Shown: positions 23,069-31,069 of the stretch, piece by piece
Layout: every line of letters begins with the position of its first letter
How positions within the stretch are numbered: the first letter of the stretch is position 1
Program-made: the position numbers and the translations under genes
The notes under the pieces: generated by a model
The model's database searches: none
What the model saw: only the letters and a program-made list of their open reading frames with translations
What the model was told of the DNA's origin: nothing
Assembly: GCA_937876865.1 (NCBI GenBank)
Contig: CALEFF010000088.1
Coordinates: 1-40,786 of the forward strand
Source of the DNA: an uncultured Bacteroidales bacterium
GTDB taxonomy: Bacteria > Bacteroidota > Bacteroidia > Bacteroidales > P3
DNA length: 40,786 nucleotides
Direction: 5' to 3'

Positions 23069-24538
23069 ATGCATATTATTAGCAAAGAAAAACATATTGG
23101 ACAGGTGTTTACACCCGATTATCTTGTTTGTGAGATGTTAGATTACCTAGGTTATCTAAACAAAAGCGATATTTTAGACAAACATATTATTGATAATAGT
23201 TGTGGAAATGGTGCGTTTCTTCTTCAAATCACAGAGAGGTATATTCAAACTGCTATAAATAATAATTTGTCTAAGGAACGTATTATTAAAGGCTTAGAAA
23301 CATTTATTCACGGAATAGATAATGATAGTGTTGCTATTGAAAATTGTATAATAAATCTTAATAATATTGTTTCAAATTACGGATTTGAAAATGTAAATTG
23401 GGATATTCGCAACGACAATACCTTGAAGGTAAAAGATTATGATGGAAAAATGGATTTTGTCGTAGGGAATCCACCATACGTTCGTGTGCATAATTTAGAG
23501 AATAATTATGATGAAGTTAAGCAATTCAAATTTGCAGAAGGTGGAATGACTGATTTATATCTTGTTTTTTTTGAAATAGGATTTAATATGCTGAATCATA
23601 CTGGTAAATTATGTTATATAACTCCTTCTTCATGGCTTAATAGTCTTGCTGCTAAAAATTTGCGTTCCTATATCATACAATATAGGAATTTATTGGCGTT
23701 AATAGACTTAGAACATTTTCAACCCTTTGATAAAATTACGACTTACACACTTATTTCCTTATTTTCAAAAAGCATAGAAATAGAAAAAATAGACTATTAC
23801 ACATTTAATAGCAATACATTAAAGAGAGAATTTATTGATGAATTATCTTATGAAGATATTTTAATAGACACTAATTTTTATATTAGTAAAAAGGAAAATC
23901 TTTGTAAATTAAAGAATATAAAACGCAAACATAAAAAATATGTTAGCGTAAAAAATGGATTTGCAACTTTGGCTGACAAAAGTTTTATTGGAGATGATGT
24001 TCCCGAAACTTTTATTACAATTCCTATAATAAAAGGTTCAACAGGGAAATGGTCAAAATGCTTATTCCCATACGACAAAAATGGAAAGCCATTAGAGAAA
24101 GAATTGATTTTTCGTAATGAAGTGTTAAAAAAACACTTTGAAAAAGAAAAAGAAAACTTACTAAAAGGTAAGCCAGAGTATGAAGGCTGGTATTTATTTG
24201 GTAGGACACAAGCTTTATCTGATGTTTGGAAAGATAAAATCTCAATCAATTCATTGTTAAGGACTAAATCAGATTTAAAAATCAAAGAAGTAGAAGCAGG
24301 AAAGGGCGTTTACAGTGGTTTATATGTAGTAGGAGATGTTGATATTCAAGTAATAAAAGAAATATTGACTACTGACGAGTTCGTAGAGTATGTAAAAAGT
24401 ATAAAAAAGTATAAAAGCGGAGGATATTATACGTTTAACTCAAAGGATGTCGAACAATTTATAAATTATAAACTTAATACATTAAATAATAATGAACAAT
24501 CAAGAATTTTTGCGAGTAATATCGAACTCTTTTCGTGA
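23069..24538 (+). CDS. Type II N6-adenine DNA methyltransferase
   Basis: The product has 489 residues. The N-terminal half is an adenine methyltransferase of the Eco57I/TaqI type. It has GQVFTPDYLVCEMLDYL, the S-adenosylmethionine loop NSCGNGAFLLQI (43-54, motif I), HGIDNDSVAIENC (motif II) and the catalytic NPPY at 134-137 (motif IV), followed by YVRVHN. The second half (about 280-489) would be the target-recognition domain. It carries no nuclease motif itself. The next gene overlaps it by 47 bases and is the likely partner nuclease, so the pair forms a compact restriction-modification system. The recognition site cannot be read from the sequence. It is flanked by housekeeping genes, in keeping with insertion as a cassette. 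Confidence 0.9.
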   Translation: MHIISKEKHIGQVFTPDYLVCEMLDYLGYLNKSDILDKHIIDNSCGNGAFLLQITERYIQTAINNNLSKERIIKGLETFIHGIDNDSVAIENCIINLNNIVSNYGFENVNWDIRNDNTLKVKDYDGKMDFVVGNPPYVRVHNLENNYDEVKQFKFAEGGMTDLYLVFFEIGFNMLNHTGKLCYITPSSWLNSLAAKNLRSYIIQYRNLLALIDLEHFQPFDKITTYTLISLFSKSIEIEKIDYYTFNSNTLKREFIDELSYEDILIDTNFYISKKENLCKLKNIKRKHKKYVSVKNGFATLADKSFIGDDVPETFITIPIIKGSTGKWSKCLFPYDKNGKPLEKELIFRNEVLKKHFEKEKENLLKGKPEYEGWYLFGRTQALSDVWKDKISINSLLRTKSDLKIKEVEAGKGVYSGLYVVGDVDIQVIKEILTTDEFVEYVKSIKKYKSGGYYTFNSKDVEQFINYKLNTLNNNEQSRIFASNIELFS

Positions 24539-25199
24539 ATTTTTAAAATCTGAAACCTCTCGTTCTACTGCTAAATTAAAATCTTTGCATGGTGCAGTGG
24601 CGAAAGATATTGCAGATCTTTTAGGGGAAGATTATAAAGTGTTTTCGCAAGGTTATGGAGCAAATAAAGAAAAGAATATTCTTGGAAGATATATTAATAA
24701 AAGAGTAGATATAACTATAAAAACAAGAGAGGGTAAAGATGTTTGTGGAATTGCAGTAAAGTTTGTAATGCAAAACTATTCTCAAAATTCAAATAACTAT
24801 TTTGAAAATATGCTTGGAGAAACAGCAAATATAAGAGCTAATAATATTCCTTACTTCCAAATATTTATAATATTAGACAAATTGCCTTATTATAGGAAAA
24901 ATAAAACCATTAAAAAGTGGGAAGAGTTTAGTTCACACAATATAGAAAAGTATATAAAACTATCAAAAGACAATATAGATTTATACTTTCATACACCAAA
25001 TAAAACTTTGATTTATGTAGTACATATACCTGATAATACCGAAATAAAAACTGCTGATGAGTATTTCGCTTATTACAAAAAGATGAATACTGATATTGTT
25101 TTGACGAAAAATATTTATAATCAATTTGATAACTCTGTTATTCTTAATGATTACGAATGTTTTGTTAATAAAATATATCATACAATTAAAGCTCAGTAG
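24492..25199 (+). CDS. Probable type II restriction endonuclease
   Basis: The product has 235 residues and starts 47 bases inside the methyltransferase gene in another frame; there is no later Met before the presumed catalytic core, so the overlap seems real. I do not recognise a named family. A PD-(D/E)xK-like arrangement is visible: KRVDITIKTREGKDV, then GIAVKFVMQNYSQ, where Asp and a Lys on the next strand could form the active site. It continues into a SNNYFENMLGETANIRA stretch that resembles conserved helices of some type II enzymes. There is no signal peptide or membrane helix. Size, overlap and position support a nuclease matched to the methylase; the catalytic assignment is inference. 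Confidence 0.72.
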   Translation: MNNQEFLRVISNSFREFLKSETSRSTAKLKSLHGAVAKDIADLLGEDYKVFSQGYGANKEKNILGRYINKRVDITIKTREGKDVCGIAVKFVMQNYSQNSNNYFENMLGETANIRANNIPYFQIFIILDKLPYYRKNKTIKKWEEFSSHNIEKYIKLSKDNIDLYFHTPNKTLIYVVHIPDNTEIKTADEYFAYYKKMNTDIVLTKNIYNQFDNSVILNDYECFVNKIYHTIKAQ

Positions 25200-25216
25200 A
25201 ATTAAATCAAAGAAAA

Positions 25217-26251
25217 ATGAAACTCTATTTTGAAACGGATTATATGGCTGGCACACATAGTGAAATATTAGAACGCTTGGTTGCCACAAATTATGAAGAA
25301 ACAGTTGGTTATGGTTGTGATCAATACACTCAAAAGGCTGTTGAGTTGATTAAAAAGGCTGTTTGTAAAGAAAATGCAAGAGTTCATTTTCTTGTAGGGG
25401 GCACACAAACAAATTCAACGGTCATTGATGGTTTGCTTTCAAGACATGAAGGTGTTTTAGCCGCAGAAAGTGGACATATAAACGTACACGAATCAGGTGC
25501 AATTGAGGCTTGTGGACACAAAGTCTTAACTCTACCTGAGTATGAAGGTAAGGTTAAGGCAGAAGATGTGGAAAATTACATTTCAAACTTCTATGCAGAC
25601 GACACTTACTTACACATGGTTGCACCGGGTATGCTTTATATTTCTTTTCCAACAGAATACGGAACAATTTACTCTAAAAAAGAATTGCAAGACATTCATT
25701 CGGTTTGCAAAAAGTGGAATATTCCTCTTTATATAGATGGAGCAAGACTTGGATATGGCTTAGCAGCAGAGGGGAACGATGTTTCTTTGCAAGATATTGC
25801 TAATTTATGCGATGTTTTCTACATTGGAGGAACAAAACTTGGTGCTTTGTTTGGAGAGGCTGTTGTTGTATGTAACGATTCTTTGCTAAAAAATTTCTTT
25901 CCTTTGATAAAACAACACGGAGCCTTACTTGCAAAAGGTAGATTGTTAGGCTTACAATTTGAATGTTTGTTTTCAAATAATTTATATGAAAGAGTAAGCC
26001 GACATGCAGTTGATATGGCGATGAAAATCAAAAAAGCATTTATTGCAAAAGGCTATAATCCGATAGTAAACTCAACAACAAATCAACAATTCTTTCTTTT
26101 GCCAAATGATTTTATGGATAAATTAAGTGAAGACGTAGGTTTTGAACTTTGGGGTCCAAGAGGAGAAAAAGAAACCAAAGTAAGATTTGTTACTTCTTGG
26201 GCAACAAAAGAAGAAGATGTAGATTTGCTAATTAAAAGACTTAATTTTTGA
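25217..26251 (+). CDS. Low-specificity threonine aldolase family PLP enzyme
   Basis: The product has 344 residues and belongs to the PLP fold type I group of threonine aldolases / beta-eliminating lyases, which split threonine or allo-threonine into glycine and acetaldehyde. Visible marks are ETVGYGCDQYTQKA at the N-terminus, VHFLVGGTQTNSTVI for cofactor phosphate, ESGHINVHESGAIE, LYIDGARLGYGLAAEG with the PLP-ring Asp, and GGTKLGALFGEAVV with the Schiff-base Lys207. The form ending in VRFVTSWATKEEDVD is common in Bacteroidota. It lies 17 bases after the nuclease gene, and no promoter is obvious between them. Confidence 0.9.
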   Translation: MKLYFETDYMAGTHSEILERLVATNYEETVGYGCDQYTQKAVELIKKAVCKENARVHFLVGGTQTNSTVIDGLLSRHEGVLAAESGHINVHESGAIEACGHKVLTLPEYEGKVKAEDVENYISNFYADDTYLHMVAPGMLYISFPTEYGTIYSKKELQDIHSVCKKWNIPLYIDGARLGYGLAAEGNDVSLQDIANLCDVFYIGGTKLGALFGEAVVVCNDSLLKNFFPLIKQHGALLAKGRLLGLQFECLFSNNLYERVSRHAVDMAMKIKKAFIAKGYNPIVNSTTNQQFFLLPNDFMDKLSEDVGFELWGPRGEKETKVRFVTSWATKEEDVDLLIKRLNF

Positions 26252-26276
26252 TTTTTAAATAAGTTTTGTATTTTTG
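26247..26276 (+). promoter_or_regulatory. Bacteroidota-type promoter of the lipoprotein-comF pair
   Basis: TTTG (26247-26250, overlapping the stop codon of the aldolase gene) and TATTTTTG (26269-26276) are 18 bases apart, and the ATG at 26303 is 26 bases further on. Confidence 0.7.
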
Positions 26277-26302
26277 TAATCTAATTTTAAAAAGTATTGA
26301 TT

Positions 26303-26854
26303 ATGAGAGCCTCAAAAGTTTTTTTATTGTTAGTTTCTTTTTTTATTTTATCGTTTTATGCTTGTGAAGACAAACCTGCGTCAAACACAGATGAGTTTCT
26401 TCAAGGTAAAGAATTGATTTATTTTTCACAAGAGTCAGATGTTTGGAAAGCCAAAATAAAGGATTTAGGTAGTTGTTATGCGGTTGTAGATGATAAGGAA
26501 AATCCTACTTGGTGCGATATAGTTGTTTGTACAGAGGATTTAAAGGATTTTAATATAGATTTGTATCATAAATATTTGTTTGTGCATTTTCAATTAAGCG
26601 AAAACTCAACACCAAAGAATATAATTGCAGAGTTTTATAAAAATAAAGATGCTCAACAAGCAGGAGTTTTTGATTTAATGCTTACCCCAAAGAATTTACA
26701 ACTTCTTATACAAGGATTAGATAAAGAAGAAATAAGTGGAAAACTCTTTGGACAAATGCAAAACAAAGTGAATTCTGATGATGTTAGAGATGTGGTCTTT
26801 GTTTTCAAAAACATTCCAATAAAAACGGCTGATGAATTAAAAAAATGTCGTTAA
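26303..26854 (+). CDS. Lipoprotein of unknown function
   Basis: The product has 183 residues from the ATG at 26303; an in-frame TTG six bases earlier is less likely. The N-terminus MRASKVFLLLVSFFILSFYA followed by Cys21 is a lipoprotein signal. The mature part is acidic, without Cys after the anchor except a pair near WCDIVVC and a final Cys, and shows no motif I can name. Asp/Glu residues directly after the anchor (CEDKP) are usual for lipoproteins kept on the periplasmic side or sent out by lipid export rules, which cannot be decided here. It overlaps comF by 10 bases. Confidence 0.75.
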   Translation: MRASKVFLLLVSFFILSFYACEDKPASNTDEFLQGKELIYFSQESDVWKAKIKDLGSCYAVVDDKENPTWCDIVVCTEDLKDFNIDLYHKYLFVHFQLSENSTPKNIIAEFYKNKDAQQAGVFDLMLTPKNLQLLIQGLDKEEISGKLFGQMQNKVNSDDVRDVVFVFKNIPIKTADELKKCR

Positions 26855-27492
26855 TTGACTTATTTTTCCCTCAAACCTGTGTTTTTTGTGGCAAGATATT
26901 AGTTCGTGGAGAACGAATAATGTGTCTTAATTGCTATAAATTCTATCGTTATGGAAGGAATGCTGAAAATGAATATAAGTATAAGATTACGGAAATGCCC
27001 GTTGAACATATTGATGTTTTTTTGAACTATGCTTATTGCAAAGATGCTTTACATTCTTTTAAATATGGAGGTAATCTATTCTTAGGAAAACAATTAGGAA
27101 CTTTATGGGCAGAGCATTTAAAGCAAATTGAATGGATAGAAAATATAGATTTTATTATGCCTATTCCCCTTCACAAAAAGAAACTCTATAAAAGGGGATA
27201 TAATCAAAGCGAGGTATTGGGACGAATCTTATCAAAAAAAATACAAATTCCACTTTCAACAAATGTAGTCAAAAGAATAATTAATAATCCTCCTCAAATA
27301 AAGGCTAAAAACCGTTGGGAAAATGTACGAGATATCTTTATTTTAAAACGAAAAAAAGGTTTAGAGAATAAACACGTCTTAATAATTGATGATGTGATTA
27401 CAACTTCTGCAACTACTAATTATTTCGTAAAAGCTTTGCGTGAAATTCCTGATTTAAAACTATCTTTTGCTTATCTGTCTTCAAATTTTTAA
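26845..27492 (+). CDS. ComF family phosphoribosyltransferase-like protein
   Basis: The product has 215 residues. The N-terminal zinc ribbon has Cys12, Cys15, Cys27 and Cys30 (TCVFCGK and MCLNC), and the C-terminal half is a phosphoribosyltransferase fold with the signature VLIIDDVITTSATTN. PIPLHKKKLYKRGYNQSE in the middle is the typical ComF segment. Family members (ComF, GntX) are linked to DNA uptake and use of DNA as a nutrient, though the reaction is not established. The ATG lies inside the last codons of the lipoprotein gene, so translation is probably coupled. Confidence 0.92.
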   Translation: MSLIDLFFPQTCVFCGKILVRGERIMCLNCYKFYRYGRNAENEYKYKITEMPVEHIDVFLNYAYCKDALHSFKYGGNLFLGKQLGTLWAEHLKQIEWIENIDFIMPIPLHKKKLYKRGYNQSEVLGRILSKKIQIPLSTNVVKRIINNPPQIKAKNRWENVRDIFILKRKKGLENKHVLIIDDVITTSATTNYFVKALREIPDLKLSFAYLSSNF

Positions 27493-27502
27493 GAATTAGT
27501 CG

Positions 27503-27510
27503 TATCTTTG
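27503..27510 (+). promoter_or_regulatory. Probable -7 element of the hexosaminidase operon
   Basis: TATCTTTG fits TAnnTTTG 32 bases before the ATG at 27542. No -33 TTTG is seen at the right distance. Confidence 0.5.
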
Positions 27511-27541
27511 CCATTTGAATTTTAATTTAATTAGAAAAATA

Positions 27542-29869
27542 ATGAAAAAAACGAGCGTTTTTATTCTTTGTTTGGTTGCAACGATGTTTTGTTTTGCTCA
27601 AACAAAAATAAGTATCATTCCAGAGCCTATTTCGGTTAAGGAATTAAAAGAAAAAGAGTTTAAATTAAGTTCTAAAACCAAGATTGCAGTTAATACAAAT
27701 TCTACTGAAATGCAATCGGTTAAATTCTTAAAAGAAAAACTTGAATATGCCTTTGGAAAGAAAATTTGCGTAACTGAGCTTTCTGAACTTAAAGATGATG
27801 CAAATGCAATCCTTTTTGTAAAGGTAAGTGATAAGGTTTTAGGAAATGAGGGATATAATTTAAAGGTAACAGAAAAGAATATTGTAATTCAAGCAAACGA
27901 AAATGCAGGATTCTTTTATGCTATTCAAACCCTATTGCAATTGATTGACCCAATGTTTGTAGGAAATCATGAAGTGGTTGCAATGTGTTGCACAAAAATT
28001 CCTGCATGTGAAATAGTGGATTACCCACGTTTTGCATATCGTGGAAAACATCTTGATGTTGCAAGACATTTTATGAGTGTTGAAGATGTGAAACGTTATA
28101 TTGATTATATGGCTTTCCATAAACTTAACGTATTGCATTGGCATTTGACAGACGATCAAGGTTGGAGAATAGAAATTAAGAAATATCCTTCTTTGCAATC
28201 AATAGCCTCAAAGAGAAAATCAACAATTATAGGACACTATAATGATAATGATGCTCGCAATCCTAATTATGATGGATTTGTTCATCAAGGTTATTACACA
28301 CAAGACCAAGCAAAAGAAATAGTTGCTTATGCTAAGGAAAGAAATATTGATATTATTCCAGAAATAGAAATGCCTGGACACTCTCAATCGGTGCTTGCTG
28401 CTTATCCAAACTTGGGTTGTAAAGATACTACTTACGAAGTATCTTGTACTTGGGGAGTTATAGAAGATGTTCTTTGTACTCAGGACGAAACAATAGAGTT
28501 TATGAAAAATGTTTTGGACGAAGTTGTTGAAATATTCCCATATAAATATATTCATATCGGAGGAGACGAGTGTCCAAAAGGACAATGGAAAGAATGTCCT
28601 AAGTGTCAAGCACAAATAAAGAAACATGGACTAAAAGATGAGTTTGAATTACAAAGTTGGTTCTTGCAACAAATAACACAATATCTTAAAACAAAAAATC
28701 GTCAAGCTATTGCATGGAGCGAAATTCTTGAAGGAGGGATTAAAGATGAGGTTACAGTTATGTCTTGGTTAGGAGAAGCAGACGGAGTTGATGCTGCAAG
28801 AATGGGATACGATGCAGTAATGGTTCCTTGTGCTTATTTATATTTTGATTACTATCAAGCAGAAGCAGATAACGAACCTCTTGCAATAGGAGGCTTTACT
28901 CCACTTAAAAAAGTTTATCACTACGAACCTGTTCCAAAAGAAATAGCAGGAACACCTGCCGAAAAACACATAATAGGAGTACAAGCAAATATGTGGAGAG
29001 AATACATTCCTACATTTGATTACACAATCTATATGGATTATCCTCGTACTGCTGCAATGAGTGAAACAGCTTGGAGTCAAAAAGAAAAGAAAAACTATGA
29101 TAAATTCTTAGATAAATTAGAAAAACTATTGAAATACTACGATGCAATGGGAATGAATTATTCTCGTTCTCACTATTCTATTTCGGCAGATGTGAGTTTT
29201 AATTCTAAGACAAAGAATGTGGAATTGGAACTTAACACTCCTGCAAAGAACTCTGAAATAATCTACACTCTTGACGGAAGTGAGCCAACACTTTCTTCAA
29301 ATAAATTAACTCAAAAACTTGTTCTTTCTCAAACAACAACAGTTTCTGCATACGTTGTAAGAGATGGAAAGATTATTTCTCCAATGTTCAAGGCTACTTA
29401 CAACCTTAACAAAGCAACAGGAAAGAAATATGAACTTAAAAATATGAATCCACAATATTCAGGAAGCACAAAAAATGCTCTAACAGACGGAATATTTGGC
29501 TCGGCTAAGAGTTATGATAAATGGATTGGTACTTACGGATATGATTATGATGTAGTTGTTGATTTAGAAAAAAGAGAAAATATCAATTCTATTTCATTAA
29601 ACTTTTTGGATAACGTAGGTAGTTGGATTTTTCTTCCAACAAAAGTTCATTTCTACGTATCTGATGATAACAAAACTTGGAAAGAAATTAGCGAATCAGA
29701 CATTGAACTTACAAAAGAAGGACAAATACTTAATGTAAAAGCAAATTGCAAAGACAAAAAAGCACGTTATGTGAAGATTTATGCAGAAACAGTAAGAAAA
29801 TGCCCAGAAGGACACCCTGGTTGTGGATATGATGCACATTGTTTTGCAGATGAGATAATTATTAAGTAA
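27542..29869 (+). CDS. Secreted GH20 beta-N-acetylhexosaminidase
   Basis: The product has 775 residues from the ATG at 27542, chosen for the signal peptide that follows (MKKTSVFILCLVATMFCFAQ). Domain order: N-terminal GH20b domain (about 25-155); GH20 catalytic barrel (about 158-500) with LNVLHWHLTDDQGWRIEI and the catalytic pair Asp342-Glu343 in HIGGDECPKGQW; a chitobiase-type beta domain with IIYTLDGSEPT; and a C-terminal F5/8-type (discoidin) module of about 130 residues for carbohydrate binding. It removes terminal GlcNAc/GalNAc from glycans, with the substrate acetamido group acting as nucleophile. It has no T9SS tail and no lipobox, so it is probably periplasmic. The next gene overlaps by one base (TAATG). 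Confidence 0.94.
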   Translation: MKKTSVFILCLVATMFCFAQTKISIIPEPISVKELKEKEFKLSSKTKIAVNTNSTEMQSVKFLKEKLEYAFGKKICVTELSELKDDANAILFVKVSDKVLGNEGYNLKVTEKNIVIQANENAGFFYAIQTLLQLIDPMFVGNHEVVAMCCTKIPACEIVDYPRFAYRGKHLDVARHFMSVEDVKRYIDYMAFHKLNVLHWHLTDDQGWRIEIKKYPSLQSIASKRKSTIIGHYNDNDARNPNYDGFVHQGYYTQDQAKEIVAYAKERNIDIIPEIEMPGHSQSVLAAYPNLGCKDTTYEVSCTWGVIEDVLCTQDETIEFMKNVLDEVVEIFPYKYIHIGGDECPKGQWKECPKCQAQIKKHGLKDEFELQSWFLQQITQYLKTKNRQAIAWSEILEGGIKDEVTVMSWLGEADGVDAARMGYDAVMVPCAYLYFDYYQAEADNEPLAIGGFTPLKKVYHYEPVPKEIAGTPAEKHIIGVQANMWREYIPTFDYTIYMDYPRTAAMSETAWSQKEKKNYDKFLDKLEKLLKYYDAMGMNYSRSHYSISADVSFNSKTKNVELELNTPAKNSEIIYTLDGSEPTLSSNKLTQKLVLSQTTTVSAYVVRDGKIISPMFKATYNLNKATGKKYELKNMNPQYSGSTKNALTDGIFGSAKSYDKWIGTYGYDYDVVVDLEKRENINSISLNFLDNVGSWIFLPTKVHFYVSDDNKTWKEISESDIELTKEGQILNVKANCKDKKARYVKIYAETVRKCPEGHPGCGYDAHCFADEIIIK

Positions 29870-30363
29870 TGAAAATAAACGAAATTAAAGAACTAAAAAA
29901 TATTAACTTACAAAAAAGTGCGAAGGATATGCGTTCCTCTTGGGGAATACGCATAGTCCTTCCTCTTTCTATTGCAAATGCGTTTTTCTTATTAGTATTT
30001 TCGTTTTTTGGTCTATTCTTTAAATCTTTTTCTATTGATTTTATTTCCTCAACTCATTTTCCTCAAATGATGTATTTTTGGAAAGAGAATCTTTTACATT
30101 TCTTTACACCATCATTATTTTTCTTCATTTTCCTATTTCTACTAAGTATGCTATCAATTTATTCGTGTATGCTAATGTGGTATGGACATAAATCAGGAGT
30201 TCTACTATATGCAGTTAGTAAAGTAGGCCTTGTTTTTGTTCCTATTTTGTTTCTTGGTTACAGAGGCTTTTCTTATGGAGATATAATGTTGGCTTTATTT
30301 TTTATTGCTTACTATTATATTTATATGATAAAACACCCAATAAAGGAGGTTGAGAATGAGTGA
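29869..30363 (+). CDS. Small integral membrane protein of unknown function
   Basis: The product has 164 residues and four predicted transmembrane helices (about 27-52, 76-98, 106-128 and 134-153) after a charged cytosolic N-terminus. Phe and Tyr are abundant in the helices. I recognise no family. The start overlaps the hexosaminidase stop by one base (TAATG) and its end overlaps the RsmI-like gene by 8 bases, so it is translated as part of this operon. Confidence 0.75.
   Translation: MKINEIKELKNINLQKSAKDMRSSWGIRIVLPLSIANAFFLLVFSFFGLFFKSFSIDFISSTHFPQMMYFWKENLLHFFTPSLFFFIFLFLLSMLSIYSCMLMWYGHKSGVLLYAVSKVGLVFVPILFLGYRGFSYGDIMLALFFIAYYYIYMIKHPIKEVENE
30344..30349 (+). promoter_or_regulatory. Strong Shine-Dalgarno before the RsmI-like gene
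   Basis: AGGAGG is followed by 6 bases and then the ATG at 30356. It lies inside the last codons of the upstream gene. Such a sequence is rare among the starts in this window and helps to choose the ATG over the TTG at 30350. Confidence 0.6.
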
Positions 30364-31063
30364 AGCAGTCTTATATTTATTTCCTACACCTATTGCAGAT
30401 ATTGAAATCAATCAATGCTTACCAGAGGAAAATCAAAAACTTTTGCAAGAATGTGATAGTTTTGTCGTAGAGCAAGTAAGAACAGCAAGACGTTTTCTTA
30501 GAAAAGCAGGTTATACCAAAGATTTTTCCGAGGTAGAATTTTATGAATTAAACGAGCATACTGATTTAAAAGAAATAGATTCTTACTTAACTCCATTAAG
30601 ACAAGGAAAAAATCTTGGATTGATGAGCGAAGCAGGACTTCCTTGCGTGGCAGATCCGGGTGCAGCTTTGGTAAAATTAGCTCAAAAAGAAGGTTTTAAA
30701 GTTTGTCCTTTGATTGGTCCATCTTCTTTAATGATGTCTTTAATGGCAAGTGGGTTTAACGGACAAAACTTCGCCTTTGTTGGATATTTACCAATAGATA
30801 AAAGTCAAAGAATAAAGAAAATAAAAGAATTAGAAAGCCTTTGCTACAAGATTTCTCAAACACAAATCTTTATAGAAGCACCTTATAGAAATAATCAAAT
30901 GCTTCAAGTCTTAAAAGAAGTGCTTAGTCAAAATACAATGTTGTGTCTTGGGGTAGATATAGGCTTATCTTCTCAGCAAATCATAAGTAAATCTATTCAA
31001 CAATGGAAAAAAACTACCATTGATTTGAATAAACGTAATACAGTCTTTTTAATTTACAAATAA
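30356..31063 (+). CDS. RsmI-like SAM-dependent methyltransferase (tetrapyrrole methylase fold)
   Basis: The product has 235 residues from the ATG at 30356. The fold is that of RsmI, which 2'-O-methylates C1402 of 16S rRNA. Matching features are an N-terminal YLFPTPIADI, a GLMSEAGLPCVADPGAALV glycine-rich segment (the family's 'vSDAGtP..sDPG'), the VCPLIGPSSLMMSLMASGF loop, and FVGYLPIDKSQR. It is shorter than E. coli RsmI (about 286) because the C-terminal extension is missing, a form common in Bacteroidota and often present beside a longer true RsmI. The exact target is therefore uncertain. It overlaps the membrane protein gene by 8 bases and is 6 bases before rarA. Confidence 0.85.
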   Translation: MSEAVLYLFPTPIADIEINQCLPEENQKLLQECDSFVVEQVRTARRFLRKAGYTKDFSEVEFYELNEHTDLKEIDSYLTPLRQGKNLGLMSEAGLPCVADPGAALVKLAQKEGFKVCPLIGPSSLMMSLMASGFNGQNFAFVGYLPIDKSQRIKKIKELESLCYKISQTQIFIEAPYRNNQMLQVLKEVLSQNTMLCLGVDIGLSSQQIISKSIQQWKKTTIDLNKRNTVFLIYK

Positions 31064-31069
31064 AACAAA

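Noticed and set aside
24981..25289. Antisense open frame across the end of the nuclease and the start of the aldolase gene
   Set aside because: It spans two well-supported genes, is of unlikely composition (Ile, Phe and Tyr runs) and matches no family.
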